A DNA stretch of 64,000 bases from Lycorma delicatula (taxonomy: Eukaryota > Arthropoda > Insecta > Hemiptera > Fulgoridae). The position numbers and the translations under genes were made by a program. Location of the stretch: positions 36,684,520 to 36,748,519 of the forward strand of contig NC_134467.1 of assembly GCF_047948215.1 (NCBI RefSeq), written 5' to 3'. The notes beneath the pieces were generated by a model. The model searched no databases, was not told the DNA's origin, and worked only from the letters and a program-made list of their open reading frames with translations. This document shows positions 1 to 12,900 of the stretch, piece by piece. Positions within the stretch are counted from its first letter, which is position 1; each line of letters opens with the position of its first letter.

Positions 1-960
1 GTAGGAGAGTGGTATCATAGATAAATAATAGATTTAATGAATGAGCAAAATGTGAAGTATCTGACAATTTTTTTATCCTGTTGCTACAGACCAATGTGGA
101 TCTTTGCCTCTTCAACAGTTTGCCTCTGTTCCTTTCTTCTCTCAATCACCGCCTTCTATTCCTTGACTCTCATTGATTTTAAGTCCTCAGCACCTCATCC
201 AAGTAACACTGCCTTAATCTTCACATATTCCATGTTGCTGCATTCATAATGTATTTCTGCCTCCAAAATGTTTTTTCCATGTTCCTGAATATCATAAAAT
301 CCAGTCCTTATCCAAGGGTCCCTGTTTATTCCTGAGCTGTAAATTTTTTACAGCATTAACATGATACCTAACCCCCAACTTGGAGGATGAGAGTTTTTCT
401 GTCAGGGATTTCCTTCCCCTAGCCAATATGGACCCATTTTTAAGAACCAGTTACTCGCTCTCACTCTTACTTATAAAAATAGGATTTGCTGATTTTATCT
501 TGTTTCTTAAGTGCTTTAAAGAATATTTAATGTCTTATTGGTATTAATGATGACTTGAAGACACCCATCCAGTGCCATTTACCCTTCTCAGCCCCAATAT
601 TCGTAGGCTGCTACTCTCCAACCCACTTCAGATATTATGAAACTATCGGGTTGCAGAAGGACACAGTTTTACATGTTACTCAAGACTAAGTATCTGCTAA
701 GAAATAAAATGTAATTGGTGACTAGCATCAGGAATGGTAGGAAAATTACATGTTCAGTCAGCAGAAGCAGTGATTTGATAATAGCAATTAACCTTAAACC
801 AAATTTCTCCTTTACTCCTTGCTAATAAAGATAGTACTCACTACTTAAGAAAAATGTTGTACATACATCGATCCCCCTACTAACTAAGAACATTACTGAA
901 AAATCAGAAAATTTACTTCGTTTGATCAAAAATATATATTAAAAAATAAAATGAATACTT
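1..960. other. Tdc intron 6 (part), no gene seen
   Basis: No exon matching the next Tdc segment was found. The stretch at about 100-650 is richer in G+C than its surroundings and looks like old repeat sequence, but no family was recognised. Confidence 0.5.
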
Positions 961-969
961 TACACTTAC

Positions 970-1278
970 CAAAGCAGATGTTAATCTTATACGATCTCTA
1001 ACCCACATAGTTGAACAATCATAATTTACTAACAACCATTTATTTAGATTAGTATTGAAGGAGTCTGCTAAATGTATACCATTTAATAACGGTTTCAATT
1101 CAGGACATATAAATGCATTTCCAGCATACGCACCATCAACATGTAACCATACTGCTGGAAATTTTTTACAGACTTGTCCAATTTCTAATAAATTATCAAA
1201 TGAACAGCAGGATGTTGTACCTAATGTTGTTGATACAAAAAATGGTATTAAACCCATTGCTTCATCTTCTTCCATTGC
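970..1278 (-). CDS. Tdc: Tdc coding exon 6 (residues 226-328), PLP lysine exon
   Basis: One hundred and three codons from [10 protein letters not shown] to RIRLTSAL, with a TTTTAG acceptor and GTAAGT donor, phase 0. It carries [15 protein letters not shown], the PLP aspartate in HVDGAYAG and the Schiff-base lysine in NLNKW. The next exon, expected to begin with V(V)DPLYL, was looked for at 1-960 and not found, so it lies outside the window. Confidence 0.93.
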
Positions 1279-3269
1279 CTAAAATGAAAGAAAAGATTGA
1301 ATTACTAGCTGATCAATGTAAAAGCTAATATAAAATTCACTCCTTAATGATCGACTTATTGAAAATTACTTTCTCCTCTTTATTAATCTCTGCTACTTTT
1401 ATTTGTCATTAATTTTTATATAAAAATCTCATCTAGTAGGCTTCAGTGCTTGAATGTTTAATGTATTAGAAGGATGAGCAAAAATAAATTCTTATATACT
1501 GAAAAAATATCTATTTCAAAAATAAAATAATAGTTTTGTTTAAACTCAGAACTTCTAAACTTATTGTACATAGATAAATTAGGAGTAAAAGCCCAGGCTT
1601 ATCCAGTAACTACTTCAACCAGTAGTTTTGCTTTTTTGACAACCTCTAGAAAAGTCCTTGGACAGTTCTATCAAAAGGTAACCTCCCGACTAAAATCCAA
1701 CGTAAATCTGGCTGCCCTTCTGGTTATTAGGTGACAATATGACATCTCATTTGGAACTAGTATGGTTGACTTCAACTTTCGATGGCATTTGTTTAAGGAA
1801 GAAAGAATAATAGATAGAACTGTCTCTGATAGGACCTGATTGGGTAGTTGCAATCTTGTATAAATGTATGAAAAGATGGTAATTTATTACTTTAATTTTT
1901 TTTTTTTTTTATTGTTTTATTTCTTCTAAACTAAGGATGATTTAAAAACTCCAGGTTACAGATGTATGTATCATAAAAAAGTAGTACAAAAAAAATTTAT
2001 TTGTATTTTCCTTAAATCTGTAAAGAAAATATAAAAATATATACAAGGTGTGGGTATTAAATAATGAAACTAATGCTACTACAGAAGAACTGCGCATGTG
2101 TCAAATTTGTATGATCGACAGCTGTGTAGCGTGAAGTCTTCTCTTTCAGTTGTTGCCATTCCAGTTTCTGTAGACATATTAGAATGGTCATGGTCTTCAT
2201 TTGGATAAATGTTTTTTTTATTTTGCTGAAAAAATGATAAGTGTTTTATTAGAGCAAATAATTGTCGTGAAATTTCATGTGAAACTTGGAAAAACCACTA
2301 CTGAAATTTATCTTTCATTAAAAAAACTATATAGCAATGAATGTTTATCATGTGCGCAGGTTTTTTGAGTGGTTTAAATGTTTCCAAGATGGCCGACAAG
2401 ACGTTGAAGATGATATTCTTGATGATTCTTGATGAGTCTTGTTTTTTTTATATTCATGGGATTGTGTATCTTCACTGGGTTCTTGAAGGTCAAACTATTA
2501 ATCAACATTACTACTTTGAGGTAATTGTTCAACTTTGTGAAAAAATAAGAAAAAATCGACATGAATTGTGGAAGAACAAGTCACAGGTTCTTCATCAGGA
2601 CAACGCACTGGCTCACACTGCATTGTCTGTCAAGACGTTTTTAGTCAATTGTAACATCCTAACATTAGACCATCTGCTTTATTCACCTGACCTGGCACTA
2701 TGTAACTATTATCTGTTCTCCACAGTCAAATCTGCATTAAAAGGTACAAGATTTCAGACCATTGAAGCTGTGAAAGAAAAAGCAGCTTATGTCATGAAAG
2801 AGCTCACAGAATAAGAATTCTAGCATTGTTTCGAACAATGGAAAATGCGCATGGAGCATTTTAGGGATAGAGAAGGGATGTATATTGAAGGGGATAATAA
2901 CTAAATATGTATAAATTTAAAATAAAATATTTTACAGCATTAGTTATTTAATAGCCACACCTTGTACATTCATTATAATTAATATTTTTAATATACGTAT
3001 TGCTAAATAATTTTATAACTATATTACCTGTCTGAGTGTAGCGCCTCGTAAACTGCATTTTTCATCTGGTTCTAAAATGCGTAATTTTACAAATGATATC
3101 ATAGCAGCTTTCTCGACACAACTGTGTGCTTCTTTACTACAGTATGCCATCAATTTCGATAGCAGTATACCCTCTTCAACGAATGGATGTTGTTGTTTTA
3201 ATCTTTTAATTGCCTGCGCTCTAGCGGCCAACATTGTAACTAACACACATTCGCTAGCAGATGTCTGTA

Positions 3270-3300
<31 letters not shown>

Positions 3301-6300
3301 AATATACACAATTATCTTTTTAAAATGTTTAAAAATGGTTTGAATGTAATATCCCTTTTATTTTATTGGTTATTTATCATTGTATTAAATTAATAACTAG
3401 ATAGGGGGTAATAAATAAAAATTGTTAGTTGGTAAACATATTTTAATCTTTAGATCATGTTCAATCTTAGTTTTTAATATAGTATTTATTGTAGTGTTTC
3501 ATGGCTCATATTCTGAGAATTACTAGGTTATGATTTAGAGTATAAAATTATTATTGACAATACAATAGTTTAAATCGCTGGTTACTGAGTGGTTATTGTA
3601 TGTTTGTAAGTCCCTGTAGCAGAAACAATAAGATATCCATCCCTAGAATTGGTTATTGTATCTGTAGAGATACAAGGAAATGAGATACAAAGAAGTGAAC
3701 AATATTAGCAGCAACCCCAGAATTTTCTATCATTCCATCATGAAGTGATATAATATTAATAATAAATTGAAAAAAAAATTACAATCACTTGATAAAGAAT
3801 GTAAAATTGATTGTGTTAGGTAGTAGGTAAGCACTTTCCGAATAACCAAATAGCAAAATATTGATTGTATTCAGGAGTATTAAAAGGTATAATTCATAGA
3901 AAACCTGCATAAAATCGACATCTAACTGATCTTTCATGTAAATTAGAAGATACTGGAATTCCTATAAATTGGGTTGGACTAAATAATTTAATGTAGTTTA
4001 TACCTTATAAAATTATATCTAATGCGCAAATATACTGGGAAGCTAAGAGACTAATGATTTATCATAGTGTTCTGCCATTAGGACAGGTCCTGTCATGGCT
4101 ACTGCTCTCCACTTTTTCCTATCCTTTGCTAACCTGTTTGTTTCCATATACTTTCCGTTTTCCATAATCCCATCCATCATTTTAAATCTCTCCTTTCTCT
4201 TCCTTTCTTTCCATTCACCAAGCCCTGCATTGCATCCAGTAATGATTGTATATGAAATTTATGAAAATTAAATAAATGAATGAATAAAATAAATAAGTCA
4301 TGATGAACAGTAAATCATTCACACAAAAGTCAATTGGTATTAAAATCAAAAAGATAAATCTCACTATAATTTAAAGAACTAGGAGAAATTTTTTTTGTTG
4401 TTGAAAACTTGTGCATGGGATTTCCATTTCCATATGGAAATGGAATTTTATAGCATATGAAAAATGTCATGCCTGACCGGGATTTGAAACCTCTAGATAT
4501 ATAGGTCGAGACACTACCATTCTACCAAGGAGTTTATAAGCAGAACAAGAATAGATAAAGTGTCGATTGAAAATAGAATATTGTAACTGGAGAACCTTAG
4601 ATTTATCACGAAAAACACCTACAGTTAGAAGAATCTTTCAAAAATTTTAAAATTAAGACATAAAACTGTAGTAAGACCAGTAATCTTATATGGCATTGAA
4701 ACATTACACCTAACCTATCTCAAAAAATAGCTCAAGATCGAAAAAAGCTTATTAAGAAAAATCCATGGTCTAAAGTAACAAGGGAAGGATATAAACTAAA
4801 ATCTTAGAAGAAAATTTACTAAATTCAAAACCTAGAAACAACAATAAGGAAAAGAAGGTTAAATTTTTTGAGGCATATGGACCCAAACAGTATGGACCCA
4901 AACAAATCATTGACAAGCTGAGGAACATAAAAATCAATTCAAATTACCTGAAACTGATACAAGAGGACCTCCAAAGGATAGGCGTATGAAGAGAAGAGTT
5001 ATGATAGAGATAACATCCGAAGAGTAATTTGCAGTATAAAAGTTATCTGGCAGAAAAAAAAGAATAAGAAGAAAGTGGATAGGTGAGCATAAACTAAACC
5101 AAAAAACTGAAAAAAATTGGAAGAATAGAAAAAACCTAGATAGAACTCATATTTGCATTGTCTTACTTGGCTTTTTTTAATTAAAAAAACGAATTTATTA
5201 TCGTTTTCATAAAATATTTGACAGATTCTCATTTTTTGTTTAAATTTAATCATTAATTATTTTAAATTAATATTTTTTTAACTATTATGGTCTTCTATAA
5301 TGTTAATAGTACATTATTCTAATGTAATGTACTTTTTTAGTTAAAGACAATAAAAATATAACCAGTTTAGGTGAACGATAAAATATATAAATGGTCTGTT
5401 ACATCACTTTTTTGCATTTAATATTATTTTACTTTTTACATCAATAATATAAATAAATAAATAAATTTTTATTTTTAACAAAACATAGAAATACAACATA
5501 TAAATTATATCAATATAAATATAAAAACATATTAAAGTTAAAAAAATAGATGTGTTTAAAAGCCATATCAATTATTGAAATATAAACACATGAAATAATG
5601 TTAACGTAAATACATTAAATGTAAAAAATTATTATAAAATAATTAACAATTCAAAAACTGCTATTGAAAATTATTTATAGCATGTATTTCTATATACTTT
5701 GAACGGGATACAGATAAATTGGTTTTTTTAATTGTAATTTAAAAATTCTTCTTAAATAAATTTAATTGTATTTTAAATAAACTGGTGTTAACATTTTTCA
5801 AATAGTTCAGTCGGTAACTTATTAAAAAAAGACAGTGGAAGCATAAGATGCTTTTTTAAAAGCTGAAGAATTGTGATGAGTCATACCAAAGTGTAACTAA
5901 AAATCAAGACTGAAGAAATAAAGATCAAAGATCATCTCTTGATTGGTGTACCTCTTTTATTATTACTCTACTAGCCAGCCCAATTTGCCAGAACCTGGAC
6001 CCTCAAGGCCCAGGTCAGCCCAGGCAAACCCCCAGAGCCAACTCAAGGGCTCCTTAAAGCCACAGAGCCTACTCCATGTCCACAGAGCTTGCTTCACTCA
6101 CCATTCCCAAGTTGCCAGGGGGACTGGTGCCTTGGACACCTGCAGAGCTTGCTCTAGTCGCCATTCCCATCTACCCAGAGGGCTCCACCCCCTGGACCCC
6201 TGCCCTGTCATTACCCTGTGATAATAATACTGATAAATAATTATTATAGCATTCAGGCTTTATAGAAACCAGAAAAAAAACTAAATTACAAAAGATATAA

Positions 6301-9300
6301 TAATAGTAACTTCTTTCTTTCTTTTCCTGTTTAGCCTCCGGTAACTACCGTTCAGATAATACTTCAGAGGATGAATGAAAATGATATTGTATGAGTGTAA
6401 ATGAAGTGTAGTCTTGTACATTCTCAGTTCGACCATTCCTGAGATGTGTAGTTAATTGAAACCCAACCACCAAAGAACACCGGTATCCACGATCTAGTAT
6501 TCAAGTCCGTGTAAAAATAGCTGGCTTTACTAGGACTTGAACGCTGGAACTCTCGACTTCCAAATCAGCTGATTTGGGAAGACGCGTTCACCACTAGACC
6601 AACCCGGTGGGTCAAATAATAATAGTAACTGTGGTAACTAAAGTACACACACCTTTGACAATGAAAAATTCATAACTTATTTCTTTGCCGCGGTGGCAGA
6701 AATATAATAATGAAGTAAAAGGATTAATCTATTTTTTCCTTAATGAATATTTTTAATGTCATAACCTAGGGTCTTGGTCAATAACTTTAAAACCTTCCCT
6801 GGGATAATGTGAATATATTCTGTAAATTTGAAACTAATCAGTCAGTTGGTTCTTGGATGATACAGTAATAGACAAACTTTCTATATACATTTATTTCCAA
6901 CTAATATGATCTTTTAGATCGAGAGTGTACCTGATACATGCAAAAGTTAATCTTCAATCTACTAATACACTTTGAATTTTGATAATCAGATGATTGTTTG
7001 CAGAGATATTATGAGAGCACTCCATTTTACCTCCTAAAACAGCGCCTCAGGGACAGCCTGTTAGTAACCAATTGGTGGTAATGATTGGTCTAGCCTCCTA
7101 TGAGGTGCTCCCATATTTCACCAATCTAAATAAATAAGCAACCCTTTTTCATTAGCTGAAGAATTATGTTGTTACATGAAAACAGTTTTGTTGTGTGATT
7201 TAATAGAGATGGAAGATTATTCTTTTTAGCAAAGATTACACATACATAAATATAAACAAATGGATTAATTATTTTTTTTTAATTTTCTAATTATCAAACT
7301 ACATGATTCTTAATTATAGATTTCAAACAGTGATCTGACTGCTAATTTTTATGTCTTGAAAATTCATTCTGACTTTTTGAGGGAGCTCCAAAAAATGATG
7401 CTATACAAGATGAGATTATACGTAATCATAATAAATATTTAATCATTATTTGAAGTATTTCAAAGTAACACAATGTGGTTTGATTTTTTTACAAACATAA
7501 TTTATTTGTTTTCTAATAAAACCCCTAGAAATTTCATGTTATGGATAACAGAAATACTGTTGTAATCATTAATTGGAATTCTATCTACTTGATTAATAAC
7601 ATTACGTCTATCTGAGAAGCTGAATACAATGATTTTATTTATCCATACTTAAAGAGTTAGATCATTACAATCCATCCATTGGAATAATATTTTGTATTAA
7701 TGTAAAATTTTTAAGCCTATTTTAATGATTATCTGTAATTGTAGTTACAGTTGTGTCATCTGCAAAGAGAATAACAATGAATGAGTGAACAGTAAAAAGT
7801 ATATTCACTCCATAAACAAGTGAAGCTGCTCATAGGTCCTGGTTAAAAAAAATATTTTTTAATATTTATTGATAATGCACCTAGTAAAATTTAACTTGCA
7901 TGATATTCAGTAATGATGTTTTAACTTTCAAATTTTAGTATGTAATTTCTTGAGTTTTTTTCAGATGTGGCAAAACCATCAAGTAGTTAGGGATTCAATT
8001 CTCCATTTTAACAAGAAAAGGGTTATTTCTCAAACAGAAACTATGAAGTTTTTTTCATTTTATTATAATATTTAGTCAAACCATATGAATTTCTTACAAA
8101 ATTGATAGAGGATATCAATTAACAGTCATAAAAATGGATATTTTGTAGGTGATAAATTTAAGAAAATGTATCACTGGATACTATTTTTAAAAAAAGAAAA
8201 TTCTTTTAATATACAGAATGCTTAGAAGTTCCCATCTTATATGGTGACCACATTTCAAATTGTACTTTGTACTTGGGATTTACAACAAAAATAAATTTTC
8301 TTTAAAAATTATTTGTAATTTTTTTTAATTATCATAAGTCTTTGTTAACCTAATGGGTTAGTCTATTGGTTAAACTCATCATCATAAAATCAGCTAATTT
8401 TTGAAATCAAGAGTTCTAAAGTTCGAGACCTTGTAAAGGGAGCTGTTTTTATATGGATTTGAATGCTAGACTGTGGATACCAATTTTCTTTGGTGGTTGG
8501 GTTTCAATTAACCACTCATCTCCAGAGTGGTATCCCAACCCCATAGGGAAAGACAGCCGCCATATGATGCTTCTGGTCGCCACCCTGCCCCTGTTCATAG
8601 CCCTGATGTGCTTTAAAGGGAGTCATCTTTCGCCCTCTAACTTTTAATGTCTTATAATGCCTCAGTATGCATTTACATCGTAATTTATAAACTCAGCTCT
8701 TGTCTTTGCTGTAGGCTTCATCCAGACATCTTGAATGTCCTACATCATTGCCCTCTGAACTAGCTAACCGAATGCACGGAAGCAAAAACCCTGTGCCTAG
8801 GTCTACATTTAATAAAGTCAATTTGTGTGTAAATGTCTCATAAATTTGAGGCAGTTCAATAATAACATACCACCAAAAATGTTATTCGCAATATCAAAAT
8901 TTATTCCTAGTTCATTTAACCCAACTTCAGTTCATACCCCTGACTTGGTTTCATTATGGACTCCGGTGTGGTCTACCAAGGAGAGGCAAACAGACCGCCT
9001 ACTCCCACTCAGCTCCATCGCAGATCTCGCATGACATTTACTTTCACTTACTACCATCATCGAGATGCTGTTACACCTCACGGCTGCATGGGAATCCATG
9101 TCCTCAGCAGGTCAGTTGCCATCCCACCGACAGTGATGCCTGCTCATTCAAAAACTACCCTCATTAAAATACGCTACACCTCACGGCTGCATGATCATCC
9201 ATACCCTCTGCACTGCAGTCGTTCTGCCGACAGCTAACATTTCAACGATAATCACCATTACTTTTACTGAGTAACCGTGGCTCAATGCCAACACGTCTAC

Positions 9301-9898
9301 CTCCGGCCAATCAACTGTCGAGGCGGTTCCTAGCCATCCGGGGTGCTACGCTACTTAAACCCCTTCAGTCATTCTGCTCAGAGTGAGGAAGTGGAGGAAG
9401 CCAGCCACGATACTCCATTCGCTGTGAATCTTCCAGTTGACTCGCAGATCGAGAAAGGAATTTACTTTCTCAAGCTCCCTAACAACTCTGGGACATTCAG
9501 CCTCGTACCAGGGACATACATAAAGGTCATGGTCCACAGTGTTGTCTACCCTACAGTCCGGGCACAAGCCTGAATCAGTTAAACCAAACCTAGCCAAACT
9601 GTTCCTAAAAGCACCATGTTCTGAAAGGAATTGAGTTGTGCACCAATTGGAGGAGACCCACATAACTGCTTGCAACTCCCTAATATTTGGAAATATACCA
9701 TGCGTGTGTCGATCAGTAGAAGAATCATTCAACCTAAATTGCTAACAGTCAAAACTCAGGAGTTGTCAGCCTGAGTCTCTTCCAGATTACATGTTTACCA
9801 GTATATTTACACTTATACTGCACTACAATTGCAGCTACATCAGGCCTGGCAAGCCGTACACACACCTAGACCTGGCAGTAGCTGGAAAACTGGTTGCA

Positions 9899-9939
<41 letters not shown>

Positions 9940-12900
9940 TTTTTGGTATAGTTTTTAATGTGAAGTATAACCTGTATTGATCTAATTCATTTTTATTGTC
10001 TAATTTCTTTTAACTAAATATTTTATTTGTTTCAGAAATTTTTTGGACTGACGTTATCTGGCTTTTAAATATCAACAAATAATAAGAACAGTATAGCAGA
10101 ATTGCTTCATTATAGCAGAATTAACATCAAGTAACATGTAAGACTCGTTTTGTTTAATTCATTATTAAAATAATTCTTATAAATTGTCAGTTTTTTTTTT
10201 TCAAATATATATGCCACAAATTCAATATTAGATACTATTTTATTTCTCATTTACTTTATAAATATAAAAAATATATGTAAATTCTTATATTAATATTTCT
10301 TTTTTTTACCAAAAATTGTTTTACATTTTTTCAACTTCAATCATTATCTTGTAAGATTTTAGTACAGAAAAATTGAAAATTACATCAATTAATTGACATA
10401 ATTGATTGATTATTTGTGTATTTATTACATATAATTAATAATTGTTATTTGTAAGATTAAAGAAAAACAAACCAACATACTATAGGCATTTATAGACCTA
10501 GAAAAAGCATTCGATAATGTAGACTGGAATTAAATGTTCAGCATTTTAAAAAAATTAGGGTTCAAATACGGAGATAGAAGAACAATCGCTAACATTTACA
10601 GGAACCAAACAGAAGCAGTAATAATTAAAGAACATAAGAAAGAAGCTGTAATAATAAAGGGAGTCCGACAAGGATGTTCCCTATCCCCGTTACTTTTTAA
10701 TCTTTACATGGAACTAGCAGTTAATGATGTTAAAGAACAATTTAGATCTGGAGTAACAGTACGAGGTGAAAAGATAAAGATGCTACAATTTGCTGATGAT
10801 ATAGTAATTCTAGCCGAGAATAAAAAGGATTTAGAAGAAACAATGAATGGCGTGGATGAAGTCCTACGCAAGAACTACCGCATGAAAATAAACAAGAACA
10901 AAATGAAAGTAATGAAATGTAGTAGAAATAACAAAGATGGACCACTGAATGTGAAAATAGGAGGAGAAAAGATTATGGAGGTAGAAGAATTTTGTTATTT
11001 GAGAAGTAGAATTACTAAAGATGGACGAAGCAGGAGCGATATAAGATGCCGAATAGCACAGGCGAAATGAGCCTTCAGTCAGAAATATAATTTGTTTACA
11101 TCAAAAATTAATTTAAACATCAGGAAAAAATTTTTGAAATTATATTTTTGGTCTGTCGCTTTGTATGGAAGTGAAACTTGAACAATCGGAGTATCTGAGA
11201 AGAAAAGATTAGAAGCTTTTGAAATGCGGTGCTGCAGGAGAATGTTAAAAATCAGATGGGTGGATAAAGTGACAAATGAAGAGGTGTTGCAGCAAATAGA
11301 TGAAGAAAGAAGCATTTGGAAAATATAGTTAAAAGAAGAGACAGACTTATAGGCCACATATTAAGGCATCCTGGAATAGTCGCTTTAATATTGGAAGGAC
11401 AGGTAGAAGGAAATAATTGTGTAGGCAGGCCACGTTTGGAATATGTAAAACAAATTGTTAGGGATGTAGGATGTAGTGGGTATACCGAAATGAAACGACT
11501 AGCACTAGATAGGGAATCTTGGAGAGCTGCTTCAAACCAGTCAAATGACTGAAGACAAAAAAAAAATTTGTAGTATAATCATTTAGTAATAAACATATCA
11601 CCTGTATAACGCCGCCACCTTTGCTTCCTTCTGCAAATGCGAGAAATTCATTCGGTAGCCCAATAGCTTTACCTAAAAAAACCAATGCAATTTCTTTAAA
11701 TAATATTTTTAATTAATGTTTATTGAAAAAGAGTTAATACTAAAATATATAAAAACCTAGGAGACTTAAAAGTTTTAAGTTAAATCTTATCTTAAGTCTT
11801 ATCAAATCTGTCTGAAACAGTCTTGCTTTTCAAATCGCACTTCTTACTAATTCTTATTGTATTGCATTAAAATTTTATAATTTCTTGAAGTACTTTTACT
11901 CTTAAGTTTAATTTTTAGAAATAATTAAGAGATTCATAAAGTGAGGTCTGGTGAGTAGGGCAGTTAATAAATCTAAAAAGATTTAAATAACAATCTAATG
12001 TTTAAATTGTGTTCGATTAATAGGTTTGTTATCATATAGAATTGTTAATCTTTTGTGTAAACTGCATCCTTAAAATGCCATGAAACTTTGAGATGTTCTC
12101 TTCATTAATTCTGTGCACTAATGAAATAGTCAATAATAAATTATTCCTTGGGCATGTATCTCACATTGTCATCATATGAGATTTGTTTCATCTTCTTTTC
12201 AGTCATTTACGTTGTAAAATCTTCCATTTTAAGGAAGAACCCTTAGTTCTTAAGTAATAATCATAAAATTTTAATACATCAAATGTTTTAGAACTTTTTT
12301 TAATTATTTTATACTCATTTAATTAACGTACTATCAACTGAATCTTGGTCACTGAAGATAATTTAATACAGATTTGGTTGTGACAAATTTCTTACCTAGA
12401 TTAACTGTAAGAATCCACCAATCATCTGAGAATAATCATGAAATATCTCACAAATTAAAAATAAATGATTTTATAGATTCACGTGTACGTACAACTTTCA
12501 TTTTATTTTTACTTTTACTAGTTATAAATCTAATAAAATATTAGTCACAGATCTTCACAAATTTTATACTTGAAATTGACTTTTATACAACTAGATTCTG
12601 TCTAGATTTCTGTAATTTTATAAATGTGTATTTTCAAGATTCATTAAATTTATGTAATTAATAAATGCAATGTGCATATAAAACAAACAAAAAAATGTAA
12701 TAAAATGTACTGCTATCAAAGGGATTTGTCACTGCCATCTCTTTGATGGTAGTGCATTTTATTACATCAAAGAGATTTGTTAAACATTCAAGATATGATC
12801 GTTTAAAACAAATATGCTGCTGGTAATAAAATCAAATTGATAAACTGCTTGTTGTTTTTTGTTTTTTTTATATCATTCAACAGTTATGAAACAAATTTAA

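Noticed and set aside
1055..1328. Plus-strand open frames over 1055-1328
   Set aside because: They are antisense shadows of Tdc exon 6, which has clear protein motifs and splice sites on the minus strand.
3077..3295. Plus-strand open frame over Tdc exon 5
   Set aside because: Antisense shadow; the minus strand carries the conserved decarboxylase text.
5943..6221. 92-codon proline- and serine-rich frame
   Set aside because: The frame is open because the island is GC-rich and repetitive; no start context or motif.
8956..9573. Plus-strand frames over the R1-like LINE
   Set aside because: Shadows of the LINE 3' region; the minus strand holds the zinc-knuckle coding end.
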